Notes: generated by a model from the sequence alone, not told the origin. Counted from the stretch's first letter, positions 1 to 8,252 are shown. The stretch: DNA of 64,000 nucleotides from a bacterium (GCA_030690415.1 JAUYGZ010000019.1:1-64000); one strand, 5' to 3'. A program made the numbers and translations.

Positions 1-590
1 AGCTGAGTCAACAAGCAGGCAAATTGATTTTGGTACTTGGCCCTTCCGGCTCCGGTAAAGGAACTATTTTTAAGGCGCTTAAAGAACTGCATCCTGATTA
101 CGTTTTCCCTTTGTCATGTACTACGCGACAAGCGCGTCCGGGGGAAAGAGAAGGAGAGGTGTATAATTTTGTCTCCAAAGAGGAGTTTGAGGCTCGCAAA
201 GAGGCCGGAGACTTTTTGGAATGGGCGAATGTCCATGGTAAGCATTATTATGGCACTCTTAAAGAATCCATTATTCAGCCCCTCCGTGAGGGTCGAACTG
301 TGGTGCGCGAAGTGGATGTGCAAGGTCTAAAATCCATACGAGACATCATTCCTGCCAGCCATTTGAAATCTATTTTTCTTACGGTGGACGGCTGGGACAC
401 ACTTCGTCGCCGTATACTTAAGCGAAGCGAACTCCCTGAGGAGGAATTGGAGCGCCGGCGTCAAAGCTTTCTCAAAGAGATGGAATGGGCCAAAGAATGT
501 GACGTGATGATTGTAAGCGAAGAGGGAGAGATCGAGAAATTGGTTGATGATGTTGAAGCCGCCATTGAAAGCTTTGTTCATTCTCAGTAA
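1..590 (+). CDS. gmk: guanylate kinase, 5' end outside window
   Basis: Guanylate kinase phosphorylates GMP to GDP with ATP in the cytoplasm. The P-loop GPSGSGKGT lies at the N-terminus, followed by the GMP-binding stretch SCTTRQARPGE and the EFLEWA-type motif (DFLEWANVHGKHYYG), all typical of Gmk. The ORF track starts at a TTG at 24, but the frame is open back to base 3 and reads LSQQAGK just before it. Family members usually have about 5-10 residues ahead of the P-loop strand, so the true start probably lies at or before the window edge and the TTG is an artefact. The remaining length (about 190 residues) is otherwise normal. tRNA-Gln follows 16 bp downstream on the same strand. Confidence 0.95.
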   Translation, partial: LSQQAGKLILVLGPSGSGKGTIFKALKELHPDYVFPLSCTTRQARPGEREGEVYNFVSKEEFEARKEAGDFLEWANVHGKHYYGTLKESIIQPLREGRTVVREVDVQGLKSIRDIIPASHLKSIFLTVDGWDTLRRRILKRSELPEEELERRRQSFLKEMEWAKECDVMIVSEEGEIEKLVDDVEAAIESFVHSQ

Positions 591-606
591 ACTAAATATA
601 CACCAA

Positions 607-680
607 TGGGGCGTAGCCAAGTGGTAAGGCAGCGGGTTCTGGTCCCGCCATCGGGGGTTCGAATCCCTCATCCCCAGCCA
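607..680 (+). tRNA. tRNA-Gln (anticodon CUG)
   Basis: A 74-nt cloverleaf with encoded CCA. The D stem is GCC/GGC, the anticodon stem GCGGG/CCCGC with loop TTCTGGT (anticodon CTG), and the T arm GGGGG-TTCGAAT-CCCTC. It begins with T1 paired to A72 and has discriminator G73. A U1-A72 first pair is a known feature of bacterial tRNA-Gln recognised by GatCAB, and gatB is in this window. Acceptor pairs 6-67 (C/T) and 7-66 (G/A) do not pair, which is unusual. Confidence 0.93.
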
Positions 681-703
681 TTATTTCATAACTCAACATT
701 TCT

Positions 704-1024
704 ATGAAAAACCTCAATATTCTCAAATATGCGCTCTTCAGCGCTATCGGGACCTTTCTCTACACCGCTTTCATCGCCTTTCTCCTTTCCCATGGAGAAG
801 CTTGGTTTGGACAAGCGGAACACAAAGGCCCCTGGATGCCCATGGCAATGCTCATGCTCTTCATCGTTTCCGCAAGCATCACTGGATCACTCGTCTTGGG
901 AAAACCGCTGCTTTTGGCCATGAAAGGAAAAACCAAGGAGGGATTGATCCTCCTCCTCACGACCGTCCTCTTTCTGGCGATTATCACCGCTTTAGTTTTT
1001 GTAGGAATTTCAAGAATTGCATAG
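704..1024 (+). CDS. small integral membrane protein, unknown function
   Basis: A 106-residue protein with three likely transmembrane helices at about residues 8-28, 45-68 and 80-103, joined by a short polar loop and a basic loop (KGKTKEGL). I do not recognise a family. The hydrophobic pattern and ATG start 23 bp after the tRNA-Gln gene support a real gene. It converges on ispH with a 10 bp gap. No Shine-Dalgarno motif is visible, as for most genes here. Function cannot be assigned. Confidence 0.7.
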   Translation: MKNLNILKYALFSAIGTFLYTAFIAFLLSHGEAWFGQAEHKGPWMPMAMLMLFIVSASITGSLVLGKPLLLAMKGKTKEGLILLLTTVLFLAIITALVFVGISRIA

Positions 1025-1034
1025 ATCCCAAGCC

Positions 1035-1967
1035 TCAAAATCCCACCAACTCTTTCGGCAGCGCAAACTGGGCTTTTTCTACAACGACCAAAAGCACTTC
1101 TTCCCGCGCTTCCGAAAACCACTCCTGAATCTGATCCACCACCCCCCGCACTAAATCTTCCGGAACGGAAGCCCCGGAAGTCAGGCCAACCGTTTGAATC
1201 CCTTCGAACCATTCCCGCTTCAATCCCATTTTGTCCGGAATCAAATAGGATTCCACTCCCGCATCAAGAGACACATCCCGAAGCCGACAAGAATTCGAAC
1301 TATGCTCAGCACCCACCACGAGCACCAGCTCACAGTGCTTTACCAGCTCCTTCACCGCGTCCTGCCGATTCTGAGTGGCGTAACAAATATCCTGTCGAGG
1401 AGGAAGGTGCATCTCCGGGAAACGAGTCTTCAAAGCTTCCATGATACTTCGGGTATCATCCACGCTCAGCGTCGTCTGAGTAATCACTGCGACCTTCGAA
1501 GGATCAGAAACTTCAAGCTTTTCCACATCCTCCACGGACTCCACCAGCATGACATCGGGAACCTGTCCCATGGTGCCAATCACTTCCTGGTGTCCCCGGT
1601 GTCCAATCATGACAATCGAATAGAGCTGATCATGAAAGCGTTTCGCCTCACCATGCACCTTGGTCACCAGCGGACAAGTGGCATCATAGATCTGTAAACT
1701 TCTTTGCTGAGCCTCTTCATAGACCTTTTTAGGAACTCCATGCGCGCTCAAAATCGCCACCGCTCCCACAGGGATCTCATCCGTCTCTTCGACAATGATA
1801 GCCCCCTTGGCCACGAGGACATCATTCACGTGTCGATTGTGAACAATTTCATGCCGCACATACACCGGAGCCCCATGCCTTACCAAAGCAGCTTCGACGA
1901 TCGTAATCGCACGATCCACTCCGGCACAAAATCCGCGTGGCTGTGCAATGAGTATTTTTTCCAACAT
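1035..1967 (-). CDS. ispH: 4-hydroxy-3-methylbut-2-enyl diphosphate reductase
   Basis: IspH (LytB) is the last enzyme of the MEP isoprenoid pathway. It uses a [4Fe-4S] cluster to reduce HMBPP to IPP and DMAPP. The three cluster cysteines are in the expected motifs: GFCAGVDRAI near residue 14, DATCPLVTKVH near residue 98 and DICYATQNRQDAV near residue 194. Other family motifs are SAHGVP and the C-terminal GLTSGASVPEDLV. Length (310) is normal. It lies downstream of, and on the same strand as, the large SLH/M23 gene with a 53 bp gap, and may be transcribed with it. Its presence implies isoprenoid synthesis by the MEP route rather than mevalonate. Confidence 0.97.
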   Translation of the reverse strand: MLEKILIAQPRGFCAGVDRAITIVEAALVRHGAPVYVRHEIVHNRHVNDVLVAKGAIIVEETDEIPVGAVAILSAHGVPKKVYEEAQQRSLQIYDATCPLVTKVHGEAKRFHDQLYSIVMIGHRGHQEVIGTMGQVPDVMLVESVEDVEKLEVSDPSKVAVITQTTLSVDDTRSIMEALKTRFPEMHLPPRQDICYATQNRQDAVKELVKHCELVLVVGAEHSSNSCRLRDVSLDAGVESYLIPDKMGLKREWFEGIQTVGLTSGASVPEDLVRGVVDQIQEWFSEAREEVLLVVVEKAQFALPKELVGF

Positions 1968-2020
1968 AAAAACTCATAGGAGACCCTATAGTATCAGATT
2001 TCGGCTTATTTCAAAGCCTC

Positions 2021-5000
2021 CTACAGCTCTACCAAAATCTCCACCTTCTCAGTCGTCTCAGCCTCTATGCCATCCAACCCAACCCGATAATAATACTGCT
2101 GACCTTTTTCGACACTGGTATCTCGAAACGCTGTACCTCGAGATCCCCCCAAATAAATTTCTTCGTCGGAATCAACCTTTTGACGGTAGACCTTAAAAGG
2201 ACCTTCAAAGTCGGACTGCCAGCTGATGGTAAGACCCATCCCATTTCCAGAGTACAGAGAAGTCAGATCAAAAGCAGCAACAGCCTGGACCTCACTGTGA
2301 TTGTTAGAAGACACCCCACTTGATTCAAGATCCTTATCGTCTTTGATGTCTGTAATGTCATGATCATCCTTCACCTCCGCAGCCGGATACAAAGCCTTCA
2401 GTTCATCCAAATGCTCAACCAAATCGAGGGCTTTCACCATGATCCTGGCCACAATACCCCGAGCCAAAGGCTGATCGATAAGAGATCGTTCTTCTTCACT
2501 GATAAGTCCAATGGCAATTGCACGACTGATCGGACCTTCATACCAGGGATCCGTGGTGTCAAAAGGAATTTCAAGAGCTCGAAGCACCATCGTCACAAAT
2601 TCCTCTACCTTCACGTTGCCATCAGGATCAGCAGATCCATCAGGACGTCCTTTGATGAAAGCCGGAAGAGAAGACCCCTCGAAGGCCCCACCGGAAGCGA
2701 CGTACATCGCATTAGCATACCATTTATCAGGCTTCACATCAGGGAAGGGATTACTTCCGATCTTGACCGTTTCCAGATCAATATCGGAATACAAAGCCCG
2801 TATCAAAACCGTCGCGACACCCGCACGGTTAATGGGAGTATCAACACCAAAAGTGCCATCGGGATTACCCTTGAAAACGCCGGCTTCCTTCAAAGCGACA
2901 ACAGCATTATAGACTTCCTTATCGGTGACACCATCGATCACATCGAGGAAGACATGCAGGCTCATAGGAGACCAGGTAAAGACCTGCTCCGCGTACACCT
3001 GTCCATTGCGGTAAGCCACTATTTTTTTGTAGGTATCTTCAGCCACATACTTCGGATAATAGCGAACCACTTCCTGTCCTGGAGTGTACTTCGTCAATTT
3101 CAACTCGCCCGTATCAGGGAAATTCCGGGTATTATATCCGGTAAAAATTGAGACTGCGTCAGTCCCTTCGGGAACCGTAAATCGCATCTCAACAGGAAAA
3201 TCAGAATCAACCTTCTGATCGTCAAATACAATCACCTTGTCATCAAAAATATCGTAAATCCGATACTTGGGATCCTCGAGCAGGTTTATCTGGGGATCAT
3301 TCACCGTAACAGCCGTTTCATCAACAACTGGTTTCACCTCTTCCTCCACAGGCTCCTCGTCAAGCGACTTTGCTTCCTCCTGAACCGTTTCCTCAGCAGC
3401 CGGCTTCACCTCTTCCACCACCGGTTTCGTTTCTTCAATCACCACCTCCGTATCCTCATTATTGTCCTTATCATCGTTCTTATTAGGATCCTCTACCAAA
3501 ATCTGCACCTTCTCCTCTACCCCATCCGAGGCAAAAGTCAACTGATAAATACCTTCCTGAGCGGTCTTGAACTGATATTCACCGCGACCATCCTGAATGT
3601 TGAGACTCTGAGTAGAAGGACTACTGGTCGTCTGAGGAAACACACTCACAGCTACAGGAAGTGCCGCGGAAATCACGTCACCCAGCTTCCCAACCGGTCG
3701 AACAACCACCGCTACTGACTTTCCAACGGTTGTCTTCTGAGGAGCGGTCACTTCGAGAAACTGAAGGGTATCGATGAAGACCACCTTAACCTCTTCACTG
3801 ATCGCTACCTGATCACTCACCTGGATAAGCACTTCGCCGGGTACTGAATCCGTGACCTGAAAACTCGTCTTCCCTGAGGACATGGATCCAATACTGTCGA
3901 ATCGGGCAGTATCAGTAGACAACACCACGTTCAAATCTGAATTAAAACCGGTATACAAATCTCCCTTTTGATCCAAAGCCTCAACCGTCACCTTCACGAG
4001 ATCATTAACTTTCTTTTCACTGGAATCCAGGGTCAATCGAAAATCATTCAACCTGGGCGCCTCGATGACGGAAGCTGTACTATTATTGAGGATCACCCCG
4101 TCTCCACCCAAAGCCACGGCTCCGGAAAGTCCCGCAACATAGGAACCGGCATTGGAGAATATTCCCTTGCGGTGTTCATCGTTCTGAACGATCGAATAAG
4201 CCATCTGGGGATTCAGCATCACGGCCACCGGATCAATAGTCTTGACCAGGGTCTCAGGAACATTATTGGAATAATAAAATTTGTATCCCGCATTATAGAT
4301 GGTCTTGTAATTGGTGTCCCACACCAGATCCGGCATGATAGAGATATGAGCATGGGGAGTAGATGAAGACCCTGTGGTACCAATATTTCCCAACTTTGTA
4401 CCGGCGCTGACCAAATCCCCCTCTGCCACCGCCAACGAATCGAGATGGGCAACATTGTACAGTAATCTCAGTTTCTTCCCTGAACTGCTCACGATATCGG
4501 TACAAACACTGACATAATTGCCGTAACCGGAGCTTCCCGAAACCGCATCCACGACCAAGCCTGAAGTGTAAGGATAAACCGTCGGCATGTTGATATTGTC
4601 CGGAGCAAGCCATTTCGTGACGAAATCGACGGAACCATGAGGGCTCTTATCAGACTTGATGGCGCTGTAGAGACGGGAAATATATTGATTTTCATTGCTC
4701 TCAGAGCTCAGAAGATTGATCAAAGCGGCCTTCCCAGACTCATCGAAACCTTTGTCATAAGAATACCAGGCTGTAATCCCCTGATTTTTTTTGTTGATCC
4801 GAAGCATTTCCCGTCGGTTGAATTCTGTATTCCCCTTTTGATACGAAAACAAGTCCGGAAGCGGAGAAACGTCAAACGACGTGCTCGAAGACGGACAATT
4901 ATATCCGGAAAGCAGGTACTTCGGCTGTCCAACGATGGAGCCGGAAAAAAATCCCGCGAACTCCTGCGTGATGTAAAGAAGGCCCGTGATAAAGAGCACC

Positions 5001-5071
5001 AAAACAACCAGAAGCATTTTTTTCCAGGGAAGGGGTGCCTGAGGATTGTGTTGTGAAAAAGTCTGAGCCAT
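2021..5071 (-). CDS. secreted LytM/M23-like protein with SLH and C-terminal FN3-like domain
   Basis: A 1016-residue surface protein. An N-terminal membrane segment (about residues 18-37, LLVVLVLFITGLLYI) follows a basic start. A LytM/M23-like fold spans about 165-270, with GYGNYVSV, AHLDSLAVAEGDLV and PHAHISI. The last two give two of the usual zinc histidines, but I see no HxxxD first-ligand motif ahead of them, so it may be catalytically dead or bind wall glycan only. Two or more beta-sandwich segments follow (about 340-530), then an acidic Pro/Glu/Val spacer (KPVVEEVKP-like repeats), SLH motifs (about 715-880, e.g. GVFKGNPDGTFGVDTPINRA) and a fibronectin-III-like C-terminus. SLH domains anchor proteins to wall polysaccharide. 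A good promoter lies at 5110-5138. Confidence 0.85.
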   Translation of the reverse strand: MAQTFSQHNPQAPLPWKKMLLVVLVLFITGLLYITQEFAGFFSGSIVGQPKYLLSGYNCPSSSTSFDVSPLPDLFSYQKGNTEFNRREMLRINKKNQGITAWYSYDKGFDESGKAALINLLSSESNENQYISRLYSAIKSDKSPHGSVDFVTKWLAPDNINMPTVYPYTSGLVVDAVSGSSGYGNYVSVCTDIVSSSGKKLRLLYNVAHLDSLAVAEGDLVSAGTKLGNIGTTGSSSTPHAHISIMPDLVWDTNYKTIYNAGYKFYYSNNVPETLVKTIDPVAVMLNPQMAYSIVQNDEHRKGIFSNAGSYVAGLSGAVALGGDGVILNNSTASVIEAPRLNDFRLTLDSSEKKVNDLVKVTVEALDQKGDLYTGFNSDLNVVLSTDTARFDSIGSMSSGKTSFQVTDSVPGEVLIQVSDQVAISEEVKVVFIDTLQFLEVTAPQKTTVGKSVAVVVRPVGKLGDVISAALPVAVSVFPQTTSSPSTQSLNIQDGRGEYQFKTAQEGIYQLTFASDGVEEKVQILVEDPNKNDDKDNNEDTEVVIEETKPVVEEVKPAAEETVQEEAKSLDEEPVEEEVKPVVDETAVTVNDPQINLLEDPKYRIYDIFDDKVIVFDDQKVDSDFPVEMRFTVPEGTDAVSIFTGYNTRNFPDTGELKLTKYTPGQEVVRYYPKYVAEDTYKKIVAYRNGQVYAEQVFTWSPMSLHVFLDVIDGVTDKEVYNAVVALKEAGVFKGNPDGTFGVDTPINRAGVATVLIRALYSDIDLETVKIGSNPFPDVKPDKWYANAMYVASGGAFEGSSLPAFIKGRPDGSADPDGNVKVEEFVTMVLRALEIPFDTTDPWYEGPISRAIAIGLISEEERSLIDQPLARGIVARIMVKALDLVEHLDELKALYPAAEVKDDHDITDIKDDKDLESSGVSSNNHSEVQAVAAFDLTSLYSGNGMGLTISWQSDFEGPFKVYRQKVDSDEEIYLGGSRGTAFRDTSVEKGQQYYYRVGLDGIEAETTEKVEILVEL

Positions 5072-5109
5072 AGAATTTTTGTTTTGGTTTTTATAAAACG
5101 AATCTTACT

Positions 5110-5138
5110 ATTATACCTGATTTCACTCAGAATTTCAA
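5110..5138 (-). promoter_or_regulatory. sigma70-type promoter of the SLH/M23 gene
   Basis: Read on the minus strand: TTGAAA, 17-nt spacer, TATAAT, about 32 nt before the ATG at 5071. This is near consensus. It sits in the divergent region shared with tsaE. Confidence 0.7.
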
Positions 5139-5140
5139 CG

Positions 5141-5623
5141 ATGAAAAAGAACTTCAGAACAGGATCTTCAGAAGAAACCCAGGAATTGGCAAAAACCTTG
5201 CTTTCAAAGATTTTGAACACAAAAGTTGTTCTTCTTTCAGGCCCACTCGGCAGCGGAAAAACCACCTTCGTAAAAGGCATCGCAAAAGCCTTGGGGATCG
5301 AAAAACCCATTAAATCCCCCACCTACACCTATCTGAACAGCTATATCATTCCAAAATCTCTGAACTCTAAACTCTCTCCTCGAGCCAGAGCGACCTCGGA
5401 GCCGATGGCAACCCTCGACCATTTTGATCTCTACCGCCTCCCCGAAAATATCTCTAATCCCAGTCAAACCACTGCTGAAATCGGACTCGAGGACGCCCTC
5501 AACAATCCAAGCGCCCTCGTTATCATTGAATGGCCTGAACGATTGCCACTCCACATCCCAGCCATCAGACTTCATTTCGCGACAGAAGGAAATTCACACC
5601 AGATCAATCTTTGTGATGTGTGA
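5141..5623 (+). CDS. tsaE: tRNA threonylcarbamoyladenosine biosynthesis ATPase TsaE
   Basis: TsaE is the ATPase that works with TsaB and TsaD to make t6A37 in ANN-decoding tRNAs. The P-loop GPLGSGKTTF, the SPTYTY motif, DHFDLYRL and the C-terminal IIEWPERLP are all family signatures. The ORF track begins at 5084, but MKKNFRTGSSEETQELA at 5141 gives the usual N-terminus (160 residues). Between SPTYTYLNSY and DHFDLYRL there are about 20 extra residues (KSLNSKLSPRARATSEPMAT) encoded by a repeat-like stretch (5360-5409) that the family normally lacks. It would lie in a loop between the switch-like region and the next strand. Confidence 0.93.
   Translation: MKKNFRTGSSEETQELAKTLLSKILNTKVVLLSGPLGSGKTTFVKGIAKALGIEKPIKSPTYTYLNSYIIPKSLNSKLSPRARATSEPMATLDHFDLYRLPENISNPSQTTAEIGLEDALNNPSALVIIEWPERLPLHIPAIRLHFATEGNSHQINLCDV
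5360..5409. repeat. in-frame repeat insertion inside tsaE
   Basis: Contains the heptad-like words TGAACTC and TAAACTC followed by a Ser/Arg/Pro-coding stretch. It accounts for the extra residues in TsaE. Similar words occur inside pgi, epmA, nrdA and guaA. Confidence 0.6.
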
Positions 5624-5653
5624 TATCTTCCTTCTTCTTTCTTTTAAGACATT

Positions 5654-5845
5654 TTAAAGAGAGGTTTTCATTTGGCGAGCGGCAGAGGGTAGGGTGAACA
5701 TGATGGTGACCAGGCTTGATTTATTCATCTATTGATCTGACTGAATAAGCACTCCGGGTCTTTTACCCTGAAATTCGTGTCCAAATGAGGGATCACAGTT
5801 GATCCAGTAAATTCCTCCGTACTCAATCGTGAAATTCTTCGTCAT
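5654..5845 (-). pseudogene. decayed MazF/PemK-type toxin next to S24 regulator
   Basis: Not in the ORF track. Starting with ATG at 5845, the minus strand reads MTKNFTIEYGGIYWINCDPSF, then GHEFQGKRPGVLIQSDQ, TAG, and continues in the same frame MNKSSLVTIMFTLPSAARQM to TAA at 5654. GGIYWINCDPS..GHEF..KRPGVLIQSD matches the conserved N-terminal half of MazF toxins (G-x-I/V-Y-W/F...G-S-E...RP-V-I-QSD). The internal amber codon and the loss of the C-terminal half indicate a pseudogene. Its ATG overlaps the TGA of the upstream S24 gene (ATGA), as in toxin-antitoxin operons, so the S24 protein may be, or have been, the cognate antitoxin or regulator. Nothing else is seen in this roughly 220 bp interval. 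Confidence 0.75.
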
Positions 5846-6588
5846 ACATTCTCATAATAGTCATAGTCTTCTTTTGATTGTGGTCCAAGATCGTCCAGAA
5901 TGTCCCTCATACTGGCGTTGCGAGCCACATCGAGGTCATCTGGCATTTTGATGACCAAGAGAACCTTTCCATTCACTCGATAATCAACAAAATCATCCTG
6001 ATGAATGCAGATGGGAGGGATATTTTCTGTGGATTCAGAGACGAGGAGAATCTGCTGGTTTGCTTCATCTTTATGGAAGCGCTTAATGTTTGCACAACCA
6101 TCAATGATAGAGACGACATATTCACCGTTCTTCGGCTGGGAAGTCGTGCCGTCTACGATCACATAGTCACCGTCATCAATTGTCCCACCCTTTACTTTCT
6201 GAGCGCGGTTCATAGATGGGCCGATAGCCCTTAATGCAAAGAGCTCTTTTGCTTTTTTTAGAGAATTTCCTAGCACCGTAGGAGACACCTGAAGGTGTCC
6301 CTCGGGTCTTTCGATAGCGAACTGCATTGCTTCTCCACAGTTGGCACTCCCGAGAATTGGAATTGGGATGAGGTTCGATTCACCTTTTTCACCGGATTTG
6401 ACCCGCTCGATAATTTTATTGGCCTTATCAATACGGATGAGATTTTTTTTGGAAAGTTGCGAGAGGTGGTGCTTGATTGTCTGAGCATTGTCTTTATTGC
6501 CAAGAAGAGCGCTGATTTTGAGAAGAGGAAGGCCATCGATTTTGCGCTGTTCTGCCAGTTTGAGGAGTTGTTGTTGAGTTGTGTGCAT
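5842..6588 (-). CDS. LexA/UmuD-like S24 autopeptidase repressor
   Basis: A 248-residue protein. Residues 1-55 look like a winged-helix DNA-binding domain (LLKLAEQRKIDGLPLLKISALL...LSQLSKKNLIRID). Residues 75-215 form an S24 autopeptidase domain: putative cleavage site NC-GE (Cys84-Gly85), nucleophile Ser125 in RAIGPSMN, and general-base Lys169 in CANIKRF. Cys-Gly is the cleavage dipeptide of UmuD, while LexA usually has Ala-Gly. About 30 acidic residues (LDVARNASMRDILDDLG..) extend beyond the usual S24 end. An overlapping MazF-like remnant follows. It could be the organism's LexA, or a specialised repressor-antitoxin; the tail and the toxin neighbour favour the second. DNA damage may inactivate it through RecA-stimulated self-cleavage (inference). 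Confidence 0.82.
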   Translation of the reverse strand: MHTTQQQLLKLAEQRKIDGLPLLKISALLGNKDNAQTIKHHLSQLSKKNLIRIDKANKIIERVKSGEKGESNLIPIPILGSANCGEAMQFAIERPEGHLQVSPTVLGNSLKKAKELFALRAIGPSMNRAQKVKGGTIDDGDYVIVDGTTSQPKNGEYVVSIIDGCANIKRFHKDEANQQILLVSESTENIPPICIHQDDFVDYRVNGKVLLVIKMPDDLDVARNASMRDILDDLGPQSKEDYDYYENV

Positions 6589-6655
6589 ACTCTTTTCAAG
6601 AGACGTTCATTTACAAGAGGAAATGGCCAGATTTATACGTGAACTCACCTTCACC

Positions 6656-6674
6656 CTCATTTTCAGTAAATGAG
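6656..6674. promoter_or_regulatory. palindromic operator candidate between S24 regulator and LCP gene
   Basis: CTCATTT-TCAGT-AAATGAG, a perfect 7-bp inverted repeat with a 5-nt spacer, lies 68 bp upstream of the S24 start in the divergent region. Autoregulation by the S24 protein is a reasonable guess but unproven. Confidence 0.4.
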
Positions 6675-6783
6675 TGAAACCCAAAACACACTCATGTCTC
6701 CCATCTCCCCATTAACCCTCCTCATCATTCATATTCCGGCCGATATACGAATCTGAAACCTGCCTCGACTCCAGACAATTTTC

Positions 6784-6792
6784 TGCTAAACT
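6784..6792 (+). promoter_or_regulatory. extended -10 promoter of LCP gene
   Basis: TGC-TAAACT about 22 nt upstream of the GTG start at 6815. It belongs to a recurring TGn-TATAAT-like pattern in this window. No clear -35 element. Confidence 0.4.
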
Positions 6793-6814
6793 CTCAAAGC
6801 CCTCACAAACCCCT

Positions 6815-8233
6815 GTGACGCCTTTCTCGAGCAAAAAAATCGGCGAATCTTCTCCAACTGTGGAACAAAAGAAAATCCACACCTCGCTTTTTCGCCGTAT
6901 CACCCGATATATTCCAAAAAATAAAAGCGAATACCAACAAAAAAAAATCCCGTTTTTCTTCCTGATCCTCATCACCCTCATAGCAGCCTATACGATCTTC
7001 AGGGTAACGGATACCGCGTACCAGTATGTCACGCACTTCGATATCAAGGATATCATAGGATTTTTTTCCACTGAGTTAAAACGCGATGAAAAAGACCATA
7101 CCAATATTTTAATCCTGGGAAATGGGGGAGGAGATCACGATGGAGCTGATCTCACCGACACCATCATCGTTGCTTCATTGGATAATGAGAAAAAAAGCCT
7201 AAGCATGCTCTCGATACCCCGCGATCTCTGGGTGGATATTCCGGGATACGGTTCAAGCCGAATCAATAAGATCTTTGAAAACCTGAAAGCCGAATACAAC
7301 GAAGAAGAAGCCCTGGACATCCTGAAAGAAACGATCGAAAACATCACCAATGTCAGCATCCCCTATTACGCCAAAATCGATTTTGCGGGATTTGAAGAAA
7401 TCATCGATACCCTGGGAGGTATTGATATCGAAGTGGAAAAAAGTATCTACGATACCGCCTACCCGACTCCCGAAGGAGGCTATGAAATCTTTGAGCTCGA
7501 TGCCGGGCTCCAACACCTCGATGGAGAAACAGCTCTCAAATACGCCAGATCAAGACATTCTACGTCAGACTTTGATCGAGCCGCTCGTCAGCACAAGATC
7601 ATGTCTGCCATCAAACAAAAAGTCCAAGAAAGCAATCTCATCAGTTCACCTCTCAAGGTCAAAAAGCTATTCGAAAATTTTTCAGATCACCTGGCAACCA
7701 ACATGTTGATCAGCGAAATGATCAGCCTGGCCAGCTTCTTCAAGTCCCTGGATCAGGATAAAATCGTATCAGCAGTCATCAAAGACAACGACCTCCTCGA
7801 TGAGGGAACCTTTCTCTACACCCCCGAGAGAGAACAATATGGGGGAGCTTTTGTCCTTATCCCCATAGGAAAAAGCTACGATGCCATCCAAAGATTCACA
7901 AGCCTCGTATTTGATTTTTCGAATTTCTTTCTCGAAAAAGCAAGTATTCAGATCCTGAATGGGACCAAGCGCTTCGGCCTGGCACGTACCGCCAGCGACG
8001 AGCTCATTCCCTATGGATTGAACATCCAGCACCTCGATAATGCCGACCGCAAAGACTATGAAAACACGCATTATTATATTCACCACCCGGAAAACACTCG
8101 TTCTACGGAAGAAGCCATCCGATACCTCTTCCCGCAAATCACTAAAATCACGACATCAGCTCCCGAAGGAATGAATACGGAGTATGATGTGAGTATCGTC
8201 CTGGGAGACAATTTTAACACCGACAAGCTCTAA
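6815..8233 (+). CDS. LytR-CpsA-Psr (LCP) family glycopolymer transferase
   Basis: LCP proteins transfer lipid-linked glycopolymers to peptidoglycan (or to surface proteins) on the outer face of the membrane. A cytoplasmic N-terminus of about 45 residues precedes one transmembrane helix (IPFFFLILITLIAAYTIF). The LCP domain (about 90-280) shows NILILG, DLTDTIIVASL, LSIPRDLWVDIPG, RINKIFE, GGIDIEV, HLDGETALKYARSR and DFDRAARQ. A C-terminal LytR_C-like domain starts near SIQILNGTKRFGLA. It starts with GTG; no earlier in-frame ATG is apparent. It is 19 bp upstream of the SLH-CAP gene, so they probably form an operon. It may make the wall polymer to which the SLH proteins bind (inference). Confidence 0.93.
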   Translation: MTPFSSKKIGESSPTVEQKKIHTSLFRRITRYIPKNKSEYQQKKIPFFFLILITLIAAYTIFRVTDTAYQYVTHFDIKDIIGFFSTELKRDEKDHTNILILGNGGGDHDGADLTDTIIVASLDNEKKSLSMLSIPRDLWVDIPGYGSSRINKIFENLKAEYNEEEALDILKETIENITNVSIPYYAKIDFAGFEEIIDTLGGIDIEVEKSIYDTAYPTPEGGYEIFELDAGLQHLDGETALKYARSRHSTSDFDRAARQHKIMSAIKQKVQESNLISSPLKVKKLFENFSDHLATNMLISEMISLASFFKSLDQDKIVSAVIKDNDLLDEGTFLYTPEREQYGGAFVLIPIGKSYDAIQRFTSLVFDFSNFFLEKASIQILNGTKRFGLARTASDELIPYGLNIQHLDNADRKDYENTHYYIHHPENTRSTEEAIRYLFPQITKITTSAPEGMNTEYDVSIVLGDNFNTDKL

Positions 8234-8252
8234 CTATCCTTTTTTTCTTTCC

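Noticed and set aside
24-590. TTG at base 24 as the gmk start
   Set aside because: The frame is open to base 3, and Gmk proteins normally have a few residues before this point.
2360-3151. 263-residue plus-strand ORF antisense to the SLH/M23 gene
   Set aside because: Shadow frame over SLH coding sequence; composition rich in His/Arg/Ile as expected for an antisense artefact.
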